From the NCBI GenBank assembly GCA_949358305.1, contig OX442315.1:24020427-24084426 (forward strand): a stretch of 64,000 bases of DNA, given 5' to 3'. The notes under the pieces were generated by a model, which was given only the letters and a program-made list of their open reading frames with translations, made no database searches and had not been told where the DNA came from. Positions 38,147 through 50,966 of the stretch are shown here, piece by piece (positions within the stretch are counted from its first letter, which is position 1; every line of letters starts with the position of its first letter). The position numbers were made by a program, and so were the translations under genes. The DNA is from Strigamia acuminata. Lineage: Eukaryota > Arthropoda > Chilopoda > Geophilomorpha > Linotaeniidae.

Positions 38147-39070
38147 CTACAGATCGACGGTTGGTTTCGATTTAAAATTCTTTGCTTTTCTGTCTGTCGT
38201 TTTAACTCTGAAGTGATTTCCGTACAGCGTGAATAAATTACCACCAATCTGGAAATTAAAAATGCTGTTTTGTTTCGGCAAAGCTGCGAAGGAAAGAAAA
38301 TAAATAATTTATTAAACCGAGATTAGCACGTTTAAAATTTAATTCCTACTTTTTATCTTGTTTTCTCGAGTTATACACATGAAACAGTTTTTCATTTCTC
38401 GAATAACAATTCCTGTAACACCGACCAAAGCTTGATTCTTTGCTCGAGAAACTAAAAGGCGACAGCCGTGATAATCAGCTTTAAGAAGAACCGATTCCAT
38501 CTCGTCTGGATTAGTAATTCTACATAAAAAGAAAATTCTTACATTTTATTGCTTAATAAGTACCTAAGATAAAAAATATATTTACGTCTTCTTAAAATTA
38601 AGCACGTTGGTTATGTAACTAATCCACATGTTATTCATTGGTATGAAATCATCGTATCTATAAAGGAAAAGTTAGTTATTATCACAATCGAGATACGTTT
38701 ATTATTACGCTGTTTAGGTTTTACTTTAGCTTGTCTTTAATTTTTGTAAGATTGAGTCGTCTTTTCTGTTTGTAACTTAAATGTCGTTTTACTTTAGCTG
38801 TAATGGGTTTTTTACTTTTTTGCCAATCAACGAATGGAAAGAATGCTTTTTTCGTATCCTCTGAAAAACTGTCTGAAGGAATAATTTTTTTCAGAAAATC
38901 GTCTGTGGTTGTTTCGCCTATGGGTTTCGTGGACCTATTAAAAAAAATTAAAGTACGGTAAATTAAAATAAAACATTAAAAACGTTAATGTCATTATCGT
39001 TTTACCCAGTGTCATTTCCCACCACGTTTTTAAATACGCCTAATGGTAATGTTTGGTAAACGCTTAACAT
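38147..39070 (-). CDS. POP4: Ribonuclease P/MRP protein subunit p29 (POP4)
   Basis: RNA-binding subunit of RNase P and RNase MRP, needed for tRNA 5' processing and rRNA processing. Five minus-strand exons (39070-39006, 38934-38725, 38657-38586, 38519-38350, 38283-38147) give 217 residues, against about 220 in human. The Sm-like barrel is recognisable: YDDFIPMNNMWISYI, then DYHGCRLLVSRAKNQALVG, then TGIVIRE. The C-terminus (KNFKSKPTVDL) closely resembles the human end. It is absent as a long ORF because the exons are short. It is divergent from CENP-L, with 330 bp between the start codons. Confidence 0.9.
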
Positions 39071-39400
39071 TTTTAAGATTTATTACTGCCGTTGAAACCA
39101 GATTTGATTCCCACTGTGCCGCACACTATTTTCAATTTCTATACCAGTTTTATTGAGCCGCTGTTACAAATTCAACTGGAACTGGATACGAAACAGTGAT
39201 TGGCTAATAATTTCTCCCGGTCATGCGCAATCGCTTAGCACCTTGAGTATGGCGCCAACCGTATGAAATGAAGCCGATGAAACCATAATCCTTGAGAAAG
39301 ACATTTATTTCGGAGTCCTTGGATACTTTTTGGTCGAAAAGTTTCCGTACACCTTGAGCAAGACGAAAACGGCACCTTCAAGGTCAAGATTTAAATCAGA
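39071..39400. promoter_or_regulatory. Shared divergent promoter region POP4/CENP-L
   Basis: 330 bp lie between the two start codons, so the genes probably share a bidirectional promoter. The region is less AT-rich than its flanks. No motif strong enough to name was found. Confidence 0.4.
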
Positions 39401-40706
39401 ATGACCAATGGTGACATATTTTCGTAAAATAGGATTGTAAATTTTTGATAATCTCATCTCTTATTTATTTTCTTTTTAAACAGTGCTTAACGTTTTTTGG
39501 AAGCTATACAGGCCGTCACCGTTATTTGGATTTTGTACTCAAGCAGTTGATAATTACTGTCGGGAATTTAAACATTACTTACAACAGGTTATTGAATTTT
39601 ATTTTAATATAAATTATAACTAAATTCCAACAATTTCTGTTTTTGATTTGCAGGTCGATTTAAACAAATTTTCTAAATACACATTTTTGTTTAGTTTGAT
39701 GGAAGATTTCGAACAAGAATCAGGTGTAATTTGTAGTATTTTTACATTATAAATGTTAATTAATATTTAATTTTAATTGTCTGTACATCACTAGGCGAGA
39801 CGGCTGCTCTCTCTTTCGTTGCTAAGAATGAAAATAATGAAATCGTCTTGAATGTTATTTTTAATTCTGTATTGCGATCGAGCAGCATGTGCAAATTCCA
39901 GTTTATCCCATTTCTTCTAATTGATGGAAGCAAAATCTTACTCGATAATTTTTTAATTTTTTTTCAAGTAAGTGTTGGATCATTTTTTAAAAAAAAGTTT
40001 GTCACCTATTTGAAATTTGAAATCTCTACAGAGGCGATTTGATTGTTTCATCCGTCCCGCGCTTCTTTCTGCACGAGACATCTTAAACCTCAGCCTCTTA
40101 CAGTTAAATACGAATTATGGAGATAAAAATGAGTTTTCTTTAGCATTTTTTTTCCCAAATCAAATTTATGGGACTGAATCACTCGAAATAAGAATTCGAG
40201 CTGATGATTGCTACAAATTGTGGCGTAGGTAAACAACTTATTAAGCGAGTGGATTGTTTCCACCAGTTTTGAGTATGTTTTTATTTTATTTTTTATTTTT
40301 TATTTTTTTTCAGCATTTCAGAATGTAAAGATAATGACATTTCACGCGTAGATGCCTTCGTCAGTGCTTTGGAGCAGTACATTGGACATTACTTCAAACT
40401 AAATTTACAAGTTGGTTTTATTTTTTTTTTCTCTTTTAAAAAAAAAATTAATTAAATTAAATTTATCAGGCTTGCCAATTATTTCAAATAACTACACCAG
40501 CTCTCACAGCCTCAAAATATGGAGTACTTAAGGTATGTGATGGCTTATTAACCTGTTCTAACTGCTTTATACAGCCTATATTTTTTTCAATTTATATTTT
40601 TTCTCAATTATTTGCTCAGGTGTCAGACGCAGACGTTGTAAAACCAATTTTCAAACATTTGCGACTCCGTTTAACAGATGTTGAACTTTTAGCTTCGGTC
40701 ACGTGA
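39401..40706 (+). CDS. CENPL: Centromere protein L (CENP-L)
   Basis: Constitutive centromere-associated network subunit, partner of CENP-N, that helps link CENP-A chromatin to the kinetochore. Eight exons (39401-39410, 39484-39587, 39654-39723, 39795-39967, 40032-40228, 40314-40410, 40470-40532, 40620-40706) encode 266 residues. The family signature is FDCFIRPALLSARDILNLS, followed by EFSLAFFFPNQ and the DDCYKLWR block, matching the order in vertebrate CENP-L (FDCYFSPL..., then EFLWS..., then VKTLWDRI). The first exon has only 10 nt (ATGACCAATG). It is the best in-frame start but is weakly supported. The protein is shorter at the N-terminus than human CENP-L. CENP-L has been lost from some model invertebrates, so its presence is informative. 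Confidence 0.82.
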
Positions 40707-42389
40707 TTTAAATCAATTCACTTCAATATTTTGCCGCTAGATGTCCCACGATTTGCCGTGCGCTTTGCTGCTCTTCTCATAGTTCTGCCCCAGTTATCCC
40801 GTAGCATCATTCGCGTGTTCATCTTCCTCCGCTCCTCGTAGTTTGATGATATTTTTTTTACACGTATTTACGAGAAAGTTTTTTTTACCCCGGCATTTTG
40901 TTTAGTTAAATAATTTCAAATCCGATTCGAAGCCTTCTAAAAGTATGTAACCATTTTTATTTTTAAATTATTTATTTATTATATTCATTTTATACACAAT
41001 ATTATTTGCGTTCATGAGAAATTAATAGAGGAAAAAATGATATATGAAAATTTATAACGAATTTTCGGAAATAAAATAATAAAATAAATTCTAATGTAAT
41101 TTAATATTTCACTTGGATACATCCATTTCGAACTTTAATCTTGAGACAGGTCAAGTTGTTGATGTGTTTTTTTTTTTTCTGTGTTTTTCCACAAATTTAG
41201 ATGAAACCGAGAATTAAATTCTAATTGGTATCATTTTACAAAGTGGTTAATAACTACCTAACAGGTCTGTTTTTAAGAGTGAGTTTGAAATTGACTGCGT
41301 GTGTGGTTTGTGCGAAATACTACACTGTGAATGAGTTTGCACTCGCAGTCTCGCACCACTGGTTGAATCCAGTGTGTGGCGTTGTTTAATGACTGAAACA
41401 CGTTCGTTTAATGTGGAAACCAGTTGGAGTTTGTAAATGGTGGGAAAAAGAGGACGGGAGAGGACAAACACTTAAAATGTTGTTTTCATCTTGTTTTCGG
41501 TCTTGTTTGGTCGTTGGCACGAGCCCAGAATATGCGTGCAGTTGGCGACCGAAGCTGCTGCAATGACGGCGACACGGAGGAGCCTGAAAAAAAAGTGTGA
41601 TCCTATTAAAATTGATTAGGGCCTTATCGTAAGGGCTCATAACATTTCATTTCATTTGACTGAGAGGGAAATGGCTTAATTGACAGCCGCTCCACGGGAA
41701 TTTCCTGAGTAACACACACTCATGATCCAATAAAAACGCAAAAAAACGCCGTAATTAGGTTTTAATTTGGAAAAACTAAGCAGAATTAAGTTATGCCGAT
41801 CACGTAACCGCGTGTTGGTGTTGAAAAAAAAATTAATGGAGTGGAAAAAGGCGAGCATTTTACATGTAGTAGTATTGGTAGTAGCTGCAAACCCGGCCTT
41901 GACCTTTGACTCGCGAATGACGGATGCAAGATGTTGGAATCACGCGCTCCAACTCGCGTATTGCTCTTATTCATCTAATTTACTTTGGTTTCGTGTAGAT
42001 CGGGAGTTGACATGAAAATCCCTCGGCATGTGTGGGATTAACTCGTTATCTGACTGCCAATATATGGACTTGGAGAAGCAGGTAAAAAAAAATTGAATTT
42101 TAGTTGGAAATTAAAAATTGAAAATTGACCGTTTGATTCACTCTGGTTGGTTTGTGATTCGTAATTACATGGGATGCAATTTGTAATCACCTGCCAGTTT
42201 TGTTACGTTCAACAACTTTTTCCAATAGCAATAAGATGCGTGTCCTTGGCTCGTGTATCCTTCGAGCCAATATTGACCTTTGGTTTTTTTTTTCTTTCTT
42301 TTTTTCCCTTTCTTTTTGTTTAACAACAGCACCTGCCTGAGTTTAATCTTGTTTCTCTTTTTATTGTAACAGTTGTACGAGTTCCCTAC
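40707..42389. other. CENP-L/VKR intergenic region and VKR leader
   Basis: AT-rich sequence with the CENP-L 3' end (AATAAA motifs near 41069) and the VKR promoter and leader. A leader intron is likely: donor CAG|GTAAAA at 42081/42082 and acceptor GTAACAG at 42372. No coding exon is convincing. Confidence 0.45.
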
Positions 42390-45300
42390 ATGAATTTGAG
42401 GGCGAAATTCGCCTGGGGGTCCATTTTGTTTCTTTCGTGGTTCATCTTCCTTGTCACTGCCAAATGCCTTGCAGGAAGACCAGGTAAGAAAAAGAAATGA
42501 AATCGATACGTACGTTTGTGTTTAGTGTTTACTGGTCATTACCGAGACGGCATGTGCCCGAGTCAGCTTCGCTTTCGCTTTGCCAACTTGTTGATGTCAT
42601 TCAACACCCCAAGTTTTATCATTGCTTCCCACGACGTGCTATAGAAATATTTCCCTCATTTTATCTGCGATTTTTGTGTTAATGATTTTTTTATTTTATT
42701 TTTTTAAATTTTTTTAAATTTTTTTTTGGGGTGAGGACGTTGTGTAGTTTACTAGGATCAGTTTTGGCAATTGGATCACTTGCCAAGTTATTCGTGGTGT
42801 GCATGTTTTTGTTGTGTTTACTTCTCCAAATTCAGCAGATAAGAACTAAAATTAGCGGGCAATAAAGTGAAAGGAGGAGGGGGGAAAAAAATATAAAGAC
42901 GAACGGTCGCAACATATTATCTGTTGAACTGAAATAAATTATAATTATCTGGCGTGAAAATTTGGGAGTTGCTTTTCAGCTCTCGTTATCTCTGGTTATT
43001 ACGTATACTATTACCGATTCGCGTCATCAATTTTATTTATGGACATTTTGTTTATGAACTCTTAATTATGTGGTGTTTTTTTTCCCCTTCTCATTTCCAA
43101 GAACGTTTTTAGATCAGTTTTTGTGATGCAGTCTCTAAATGTAACATTTCGATTACGAAATCAAAACACATCATTTAGTTTGATCTAAACCAATAAACAA
43201 AATGCGATTTACTAATTTATTTTTTCTAGAAACCCATCGAAAACGTTATTTGTCTTTCGACGGGCACACACTAGAAATACGCATCGAAATCAGTCGTCGC
43301 ATTTCGCATCAGCTTTCATCTCACGTGTTGAAAATCGTATTGGAGGAGGTTATAGGCTATGCAAATGTCACTCTTATCCGCAAAGACGATTACATGAGTG
43401 CTCCCGTGGTGCTCAATCGCATTTCCGGCTGCCAAAATCGCAGGTGGGAATCCAATTAGGTTATACGACGTCATCAAAGTCGGCAAGTTGTTTACTTTGT
43501 TGCAGCAATTGCATCAAAGCCACATCTCCACCCGAAACGATGGTCAATTTAGAAGTATGGACAGGACCAGGATTCAACATGGAGGAATGGCTCACATCCG
43601 GTTTGGTCGAGGATTGCGGACCATTAGGCCCAATCGGAAGGTAGATACTGTAAATATATATTTAGATAGAAATTCGAGTGCTTTGTCACGCTCGATGTTG
43701 CAAAACCTTGATCCCAATTGATAGTCCGATGATGAAACAGCAATTTCTATTTTATTTTTTCTTATTCTCTCTTTGTTTTCGTTGTATTTCTGAAGATTCG
43801 GTTGGTACATCCCCAAATACATGATAAACAATGACTGGCGTCGATGTGACGGCGTCGAGAATTGGAAAGCTTTTCAAGACGAATCTGTCACTCGTCTATT
43901 CGATTTGTCCGACGACTTGGAGACTATGCAACGACTTACCTTAGTTGACGACAAACCGGGTGAATATTACTGCAGGGACAAGCGATGTACCAACGGAATG
44001 TATTTGCCCGAAATCTGCCACGCCACAAATACCTCTTGCGCAATTCTTCTGTCAAACTATCCAGGTAAGGAGATGGACGAGAACGAGTACGAATTTAATC
44101 TCAACAAATTGTGTATCTAGATATTACGTTAGACACGATTCGAAACCAAATCGAGTTACTCAAACTTCGGGTGAAAGTGGCTTGGATCGGACCTCGACTA
44201 GCAGATTATGTCCGACAGAGGTTTATGCAGCTAAAACCCGTGTTGTTTTTCAATTGGAAACCTAGTCCGATCACAGCTAGTGGCAATTACACTCACGTTG
44301 CATTTCCCATGTGCGAGGACTTACCAATTAGTTTCCCTTTTCCTACCAACTGCGGATTTGAAATCAACCAGCTGGAAAAGATTGTTTGGTCCGAACTCAG
44401 CAGGTCGGCTCCGGAAGCTTTACACGTTATTCGAGCCATGATATTTTCGTATAATCAATACATGGAGTTGCTCAATAATTATATGAACAGGTGTTTATTG
44501 ATTCACCGTACCTATTCGTACATGACAATAACAAGAATTTGATTTTTTTTCATAATTTAAGAGATCCGAAAAAAGATATTTACGATGTCGCGTGCGATTG
44601 GGTAGTGTACAACGAATCTATTTGGTCGAAATGGATTCCAAACGACTTGTCGACAAAACCGATCATCTATATCGGAGGTATATTTCCGATGTCGGGGATC
44701 AATTATAGCTCAAAAGGAATCATTCCAGGTAGACTCGCAATGATTTAGTGCGCGGAAATGCGGGAAATCTAACGTGGTTTGTGCGTGTTTAAGCTGCTAG
44801 CATGGCCATCGAGGCGGTGAATCGCAACAATTCTGTTCTTGCCGACTATTGGCTCGAAATGCTGCGTGAAGACGGGCGTTGCTCGTTCGATCACGTGATG
44901 AAGGCGTACATTAAATACGTGACGAGTCCCGACTACAAACGGATTGCGGGAATTTTGGGCCCGGCGTGTTCCGATACGGTGGAACCGATCGCCGGGGTGG
45001 CGAAGCATTTCAACAGCATCATCGTGAGCTACAGTGCAGAGGGCGCAATTCCGTTTCAGGATACCGAAGATTTTTCATTATTTTTCAGAACAATTCCATC
45101 GAATCGCTTATTTAAGTAAATTTTTGATTTTATATTTATATTTGTACGCAATTACGGTTGAAAACAATGAGTTATACGACATTATAGACACGTGTATCTA
45201 AAAGTATTCAATCGGCTCCGATGGAAACGCGTTGCTTCGCTCACGGAAGACGGGCAGAAGTATCCCGAATATTTATCTCATACTCAAGATTTTCTGCAAT

Positions 45301-48300
45301 CCCATGGAATCAATTTCATTGCAAATCGCAAATTTCCTCGGGATCGGTTGGGCATGAACATGTCGCAGCCTTTGGAGGATTTGAAAAAGAAAACGGCCAA
45401 AATTATCATCGGCGATTTTTACGATTACGCTGCAAGAGCCGTTATGTGCGAAGCTTACAAACAGGTATATACTGGCAATAAACGACCCCAAAACATTATT
45501 TCAGTAATTAATATTTGCAGGGAATGACGGCACGGTCAGGCTACGTGTGGTTTCTTCCCATGTGGTTCTCTAAAAACTGGTACGACACGGATTTTTACAA
45601 CAGCCACCCCGAGTTAAACGTGTCGCCACGAGCCAAACCCATTCCTTGTACCACCAAAGAAATGATTCAAGCGATTAATGGTCACTTGAGTTTGGTTTAT
45701 TCGTATTACGGAGAGGAATCTGACATGATACAAGAAGGCATCACGGTTGGGGAATGGCAGAAACGTTACAAGAAACGTGTGGAGAAGGAAATTCAAGTAA
45801 GCAAATTCAAGTAATGGGGGATTACAAATCCAAAAACGGTGTGTGGGTTTTAATTTTAAGGAGTCGTGTTGGAAAGATTTTTGAGGAATATCTAAAATTC
45901 GAATTGCATGAAAACATGAAAACCCATTTTATTTTTACATCTTTCGATGTTACTTTGAATTTGTCTCCAGTTGACAGTTCTGTTTTGTGATTCTTCTGAA
46001 ACCTTAGCACGTAGCTGAAATGCTTGGCTGTGTTTTCTATCCCGTCCGAAATGCATGTGTAAGACAAACGTGAAGAATTTAATTTTGCAATTGAAATTAA
46101 ATCATTTTTATACACTATTTAATTGAGAAGAATTATTTCGGGTCAGTTTGTTAGTTTCAGAAGAATTTTGAGTATATAAAGGAAAGGAAAGCCAAACCGA
46201 TTGGCTTTTCCTATTGCACATATTATATTATTGCCTTTTAGTCCGAAGCCAATGCGAATGTAGACGCACCTCAGCCGTCGTACCGCGAAACACGCCATGC
46301 AGTAAGTTTCATGCGTCGAAACAATTTTCACATTTCACCACTAATATCTGTGTGTGCTCGCAAGCTGCTCGTATTGTTGCATCAATGTACTCCGGTGATC
46401 CATTAATGTCAATGTTGTATTCTTTTAGCTTTTCTTAATTAATTTTTTTGTTGGGGAATAAAAATAAACTTTGAATTGACAAATTGTGGCGCATTTTAAA
46501 AATTGCAGGTAGGATATTTAGTTCGGTCTTATTTTATTTGTGAATTTGTTGAATTGTTGCTTGGTTGCAGCTGTCTGGAAGTTCGGCTTTTATGTTATTG
46601 CTTCACTGTTAATTGTTTCAAGGGCTTCGTGTTGGTTGCATGATTAAACTGTTGTTTTTAGGGTTTGTGGCATTGCACGTGTTGATCTGTGTGTTTCATT
46701 ATAAATACCAATTTCTAAACATTTTAATTTTTACTTTTTTTTTTTTAAAATTTTTTTTATTTTATTTACATTTTTTGTCATGTTTTAGGAAGATGAGATT
46801 AGTGACTATGCAGGTTATGCCTACGATGCTGTGTGGGTTTATGCTTACGCTTTGGATCAGTTGTTCAAGCAAAACAATTCGCATATCGCAACTTTGCATT
46901 CAGACAACACCACGAGGTATGGATAGTAAAAATAATAAAATTTGGTTATTTCAGTTTCTTCTTTTGTTGAAATGAATTACTTACGTTTTTGTTGCTTTTT
47001 ATTTCCCACCCCCAGCATTTTCGTAGACATTTTAAACAGGTCCAATTTCAATGGCGTGTCCGGACATATTCGTTTTATGGGCGCCACGCGTCTATCAGTT
47101 ATCAACGTATATCAATGGCTCGATAATCGCACTCATGTTGTAGGTCGTTACATTCCTCTTAATTTAGACGAAGGTCAGTTGGAATTAAATGAATCGTTAT
47201 TCGTTTGGCTCACTCCGAATGGAATGATTCCTGGAGATGGCAGTGAAGGTAACAGCTTTTTATTGTTAATTTTATTTTAAAAAATTCAAATATAAAATTT
47301 CGTTTTAAATGTTATATTTTCAATTTTCTAGAGCCTGAGTCTTGTGCCCTGGAAGGACTTCGTCAGCTTTTGAACGTCGAGTGTGAAGTTGCGATAGTAG
47401 TGGCAAACGTTTTTGGGTTTGGACTTTTTGCCTTGATCATGATTTTATGTTTCATATTTTTCAAGAGAAGGTACAGGATTAATTATTATTATAAATATTA
47501 AAATCTTAAAAGCATAAATTGCGAAATTCTTTCAGGTATGAAAGTAAAGTTAAAGTGACCGAGGCCCGGATGCGTGAATTGGGGTTAACATCATCCACAA
47601 ACATGCTTACATTAGATGAATGGGAAATTCCTCGAGATAGAGTGGTACTCAATCGGAAGTTAGGAGAAGGGGCTTTCGGGACGGTGTATGGAGGCGAAGC
47701 ATTTTTTGAAGAGAAAGGATGGGTTCCCGTGGCCGTAAAAACACTTAAAGTTGGGTCAACTGTTGAAGAGAAGGTAAATAAATAGGGAAATTTGATTTTA
47801 AGTAAATTTTATAATTAAATAAACAATCTTTTTCAGTTGGATTTTCTGAGCGAAGCTGAAATGATGAAACGATTCGAGCATAAAAATATTATCCAATTAC
47901 TGGCTGTTTGTACACGAGGAGAGGCTGTATATACAGTAATGGAATTTATGCTTTACGGTATACATATTTTTAAATTACGTGTCTGATTATCATCTAATGC
48001 GTTTCATTGATTTAGGGGATTTGAAAACGTATTTGCTCGCTAGACGATCGATGGTAAATGAAAAAACTTCTGAAGATTTAGATGAGGTGTCAAATAAGAG
48101 ATTGAATGCTATGGCCATTGACGTAGCACGCGGTTTGAGTTATTTGGCTAATTTAAAATATGTTCACCGGTAATTTTATTTATTAATATTTAATATAAAT
48201 TTGAATGAATATTTTTTTTTTTAGTGATTTAGCGTGTCGTAATTGCTTAGTCAACACGTCTCGCACAGTTAAAATAGGTGATTTTGGAATGGCAAGATCG

Positions 48301-49190
48301 ATGTATGATTCTGATTATTACAGATTCAACAAGAAAGGTTTGAAATAATGTTTATTTTTTATTTTTAAGCTTAAAAGTTTTATTGGTTTTTAATTCTGTA
48401 TAATAGGAATGCTACCGGTGAGATGGATGGCACCGGAGAGTTTGGCTGATGGCATTTTTACTCCCATGTCAGATGTGTGGAGCTTTGGAGTTCTACTGTA
48501 CGAAATTATCACTTTTGGCAGCTTTCCGTTTCAAGGGCTTTCGAATAACCAAGTTTTGGATTATGTGAAAAATGGAAACTGTTTACGCGTACCCAAAGGA
48601 TGCAAACATTACTTGTAAAATAAAATACGAATCCCAGTTTGCAAAATGGCATAAATTTGACGGAATCTAAGGAAATCTTAAAATGTTGCAATTTTATGCC
48701 AATTTGCATCAACATTTTTAAAAGTAAATTAAATTAAATTGAATTAGTACAAACTTTAAACTTTTTCAGAGACTCTCTACTGTCAGCGTGTTGGAGTCGC
48801 GATCCAAAGGACAGACCTACTGCGAGCGAAATCGTCGAACTTCTTGCCAATAATCCACGCATTGTAACTCCTTGTTTAGATCTCCCATTGGCTAGTGTAG
48901 AAATAGAAGGCACTGGTTCTATAGAATTTCAATTGCCAGAAAAGTCACGTAAATATTCCGCTACTTTAGGAAACAAGATAACATTAGCTGGAAGACAATG
49001 TTCTGTGTCGAATGAGGGTGAATTGGAGAATGCTCCCATGTTGTCGGGCAATGGAGCGCCATTAACGGCTGAAATGATCAAGGTGATGCCTGCGCATACA
49101 CTTAATCCCATCCGATATGTCACACACAGAGACGATTACAAGAATGACGATGTGACCAAAGAATTGTGCCAAAACGTAACGTGTTTATAG
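42390..49190 (+). CDS. VKR: Venus kinase receptor (VFT-domain receptor tyrosine kinase)
   Basis: Single-pass receptor joining an extracellular Venus flytrap module, like that of class C GPCRs such as the GABA-B receptor, to an insulin-receptor-like tyrosine kinase. 19 exons: 42390-42483, 43230-43443, 43506-43640, 43796-44064, 44121-44490, 44562-44728, 44794-45115, 45188-45464, 45521-45796, 46242-46301, 46789-46916, 47016-47248, 47332-47470, 47536-47773, 47837-47957, 48016-48169, 48225-48337, 48407-48614, 48770-49190 (1312 residues). Signal peptide (residues 1 to about 28); a long Cys-rich N-terminal region; VFT (from [13 protein letters not shown], about 395-830); membrane segment ([19 protein letters not shown], about 870-893). 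Kinase: [11 protein letters not shown] loop, VAVKTL lysine, HRDLACRN catalytic loop, DFG, and an insulin-receptor-like YDSDYY activation loop. The key catalytic residues are present. Known ligands in other animals include L-arginine (flatworms) and an insulin-like/neuroparsin hormone (mosquito). The ligand here is unknown. Confidence 0.95.
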
Positions 49191-49366
49191 CGAACATCAT
49201 CCTTTACATCGTACAAAAACGATAAAACGACCACTCGTGAACACACTTAAAAAGTGCTACTAGTCATATTTAACAAGACAAACTTGCTACAAGAATACAG
49301 CAATCATCAACTTTCAATTATTTTTTATCAACGAGTCATACATGTCATAAATGATCTTCACTCAAG

Positions 49367-49372
49367 TTTATT
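49367..49372 (-). promoter_or_regulatory. Poly(A) signal of MTG2
   Basis: AATAAA on the minus strand, about 9 nt past the MTG2 stop. The VKR stop (49190) is only 190 bp away on the other strand. Confidence 0.55.
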
Positions 49373-49380
49373 TAACAGTA

Positions 49381-50843
49381 TTACTGATCGTAGAGTTTTT
49401 CATTTTCTTGTTTTTCTTTGTGTATATAAATGTCTTTTAAATGTCTCATTAATTCCATCATCATGTTTCCTTTTTTGGCCGAAATCGCCAGCACGGGCAA
49501 CGAAGCACAAGCTTGCATTTCAGAAAGGTTTTGTTCCGCTTCCGGTAAGTCCACTTTGTTCGCCACCACTATGTGTAAGCGTTCTGATAATCCTTCTCGA
49601 TATTTTTCAAGTTCGTATTTTAGAATTTCTAATTGGATCCACGGCTTAGGTAGTGATAAATCAATCACATAAATAAGCGAAACGCAACGTTCAATGTGAC
49701 GCAGAAAAGAAATGCCTAGACCCTTGTTTTTGTGCGCTCCAGGAATAATACCAGGAATATCTGCCACTAAAAAGAAATTTAATAATTTAAAACAAATAAT
49801 AATAATAATAATAATAATTTTCAATAAATAAAATTACCAAATAGTTGTCCATGATCATCAAAATGCACCACACCAATGTGCGGTTTGAGTGTCGTGAAGG
49901 GATAAGCAGCCACTTTGGGTTTGGCTCTCGATATCGCTCTTAAAAGAGTAGACTTTCCAGCATTGGGAAATCCAATCTAAATTTAAAAAAAAAAAATGTA
50001 ATTACATTTAGTTCGTTACTGTAGAATAGCTTACCAAGCCAACATCAGCGATTGTCTTAAGCTCTAATAAATAAGTATGCGAGTCTCCGGCAGCGCCTAT
50101 TTCACTCACTAATGGAGCTCGAAGTTCATTTGATAAGAAAAAATGATTTCCTTTGCCACCCGCACCTCCTCGTGCTGCGACAAACATCTGTCCGTCATCC
50201 TCTAAATCAGCCACCACCTTTCCTTCTTTCGATTTAAACGTGGTTCCTGTTGGCACCTAAAAACGCATACATATACATTAACACAACCTGTTTTTAGAAA
50301 TAGCATAATTTTCATTACGAGGATTATTGTGTGCTCAGCTGATTTGCCATGGCAATCTTTATTGTAACCCTTTTCTCCAGGTAAACCACGATATATGGAC
50401 TCAGTGTGTGCTAATGAAGTCACGTGTGAAGAAGCTAAAATATAACAAATTAATATTCACCAAAATAAAGAATTCAAGTTTGCGTACCTTTAAAAATAAT
50501 GTGTCCGCCGTTACCACCATCGCCACCGTCGGGTCCCGCGCTATCGTTGCACCAGAGGTGAAGAAACGAACATGCGCCATCGCCCCCACGGCCGCCAGAT
50601 ACTTGTAATCTTCTCCAATCAATAAAATTCTTGAACTGTTATCATAAAAACAAAAGAATATTTTCTGTGTTGATCTAATCTTATTTAAAATCATATTCTC
50701 ACCCTGTCATATTTAGATTTGGGTTTTTTAGATCTCAGAGCAATTAAAGTTTGATTATCTGAATGCTCCCGACAATCTGTTGATCCTAATCTCCGTAAAA
50801 ACTTGACAGAATTATAACGGTAAAGTAGCCTGAGTGTATTCAT
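49381..50843 (-). CDS. MTG2: Mitochondrial ribosome-associated Obg GTPase MTG2 (GTPBP5)
   Basis: Obg-family GTPase that acts in late assembly of the mitochondrial large ribosomal subunit. Six minus-strand exons (50843-50703, 50635-50488, 50434-50319, 50256-50035, 49976-49838, 49766-49381) encode 383 residues. An Arg-rich N-terminus ([19 protein letters not shown]) looks like a mitochondrial targeting peptide, so I chose ATG 50843 over the in-frame ATG at 50954. The glycine-rich Obg fold is clear ([30 protein letters not shown]). GTPase motifs: [16 protein letters not shown] and NKVD. An AATAAA lies 9 nt after the stop. It is divergent from cyclophilin B. Confidence 0.93.
49792..49816. repeat. 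(AAT)n microsatellite in an MTG2 intron
   Basis: About eight AAT units in the intron 49767-49837. Confidence 0.85.
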
Positions 50844-50966
50844 GTTCGGAACTTTGCATAGCAACACCAACGCCAATTCTAGCACTGGTGACAGAAGCAA
50901 AAGCAGAAGATTGCATTCGTGGCGCTGACAGCAGAGAGCAGAAAGTGAGTCCATCTTGTGGTGAAA
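50844..50966. promoter_or_regulatory. Bidirectional promoter MTG2/PPIB
   Basis: Only 123 bp separate the two start codons, 12 bp if the alternative upstream MTG2 ATG (50954) is used. Both leaders and the core promoter must therefore lie here or overlap the first exons. No TATA box is obvious. Confidence 0.5.

Noticed and set aside
41247-42015. ORFs in the region upstream of VKR on both strands
   Set aside because: Different frames overlap with no shared protein-like pattern. The region is better explained as promoter and untranslated leader.
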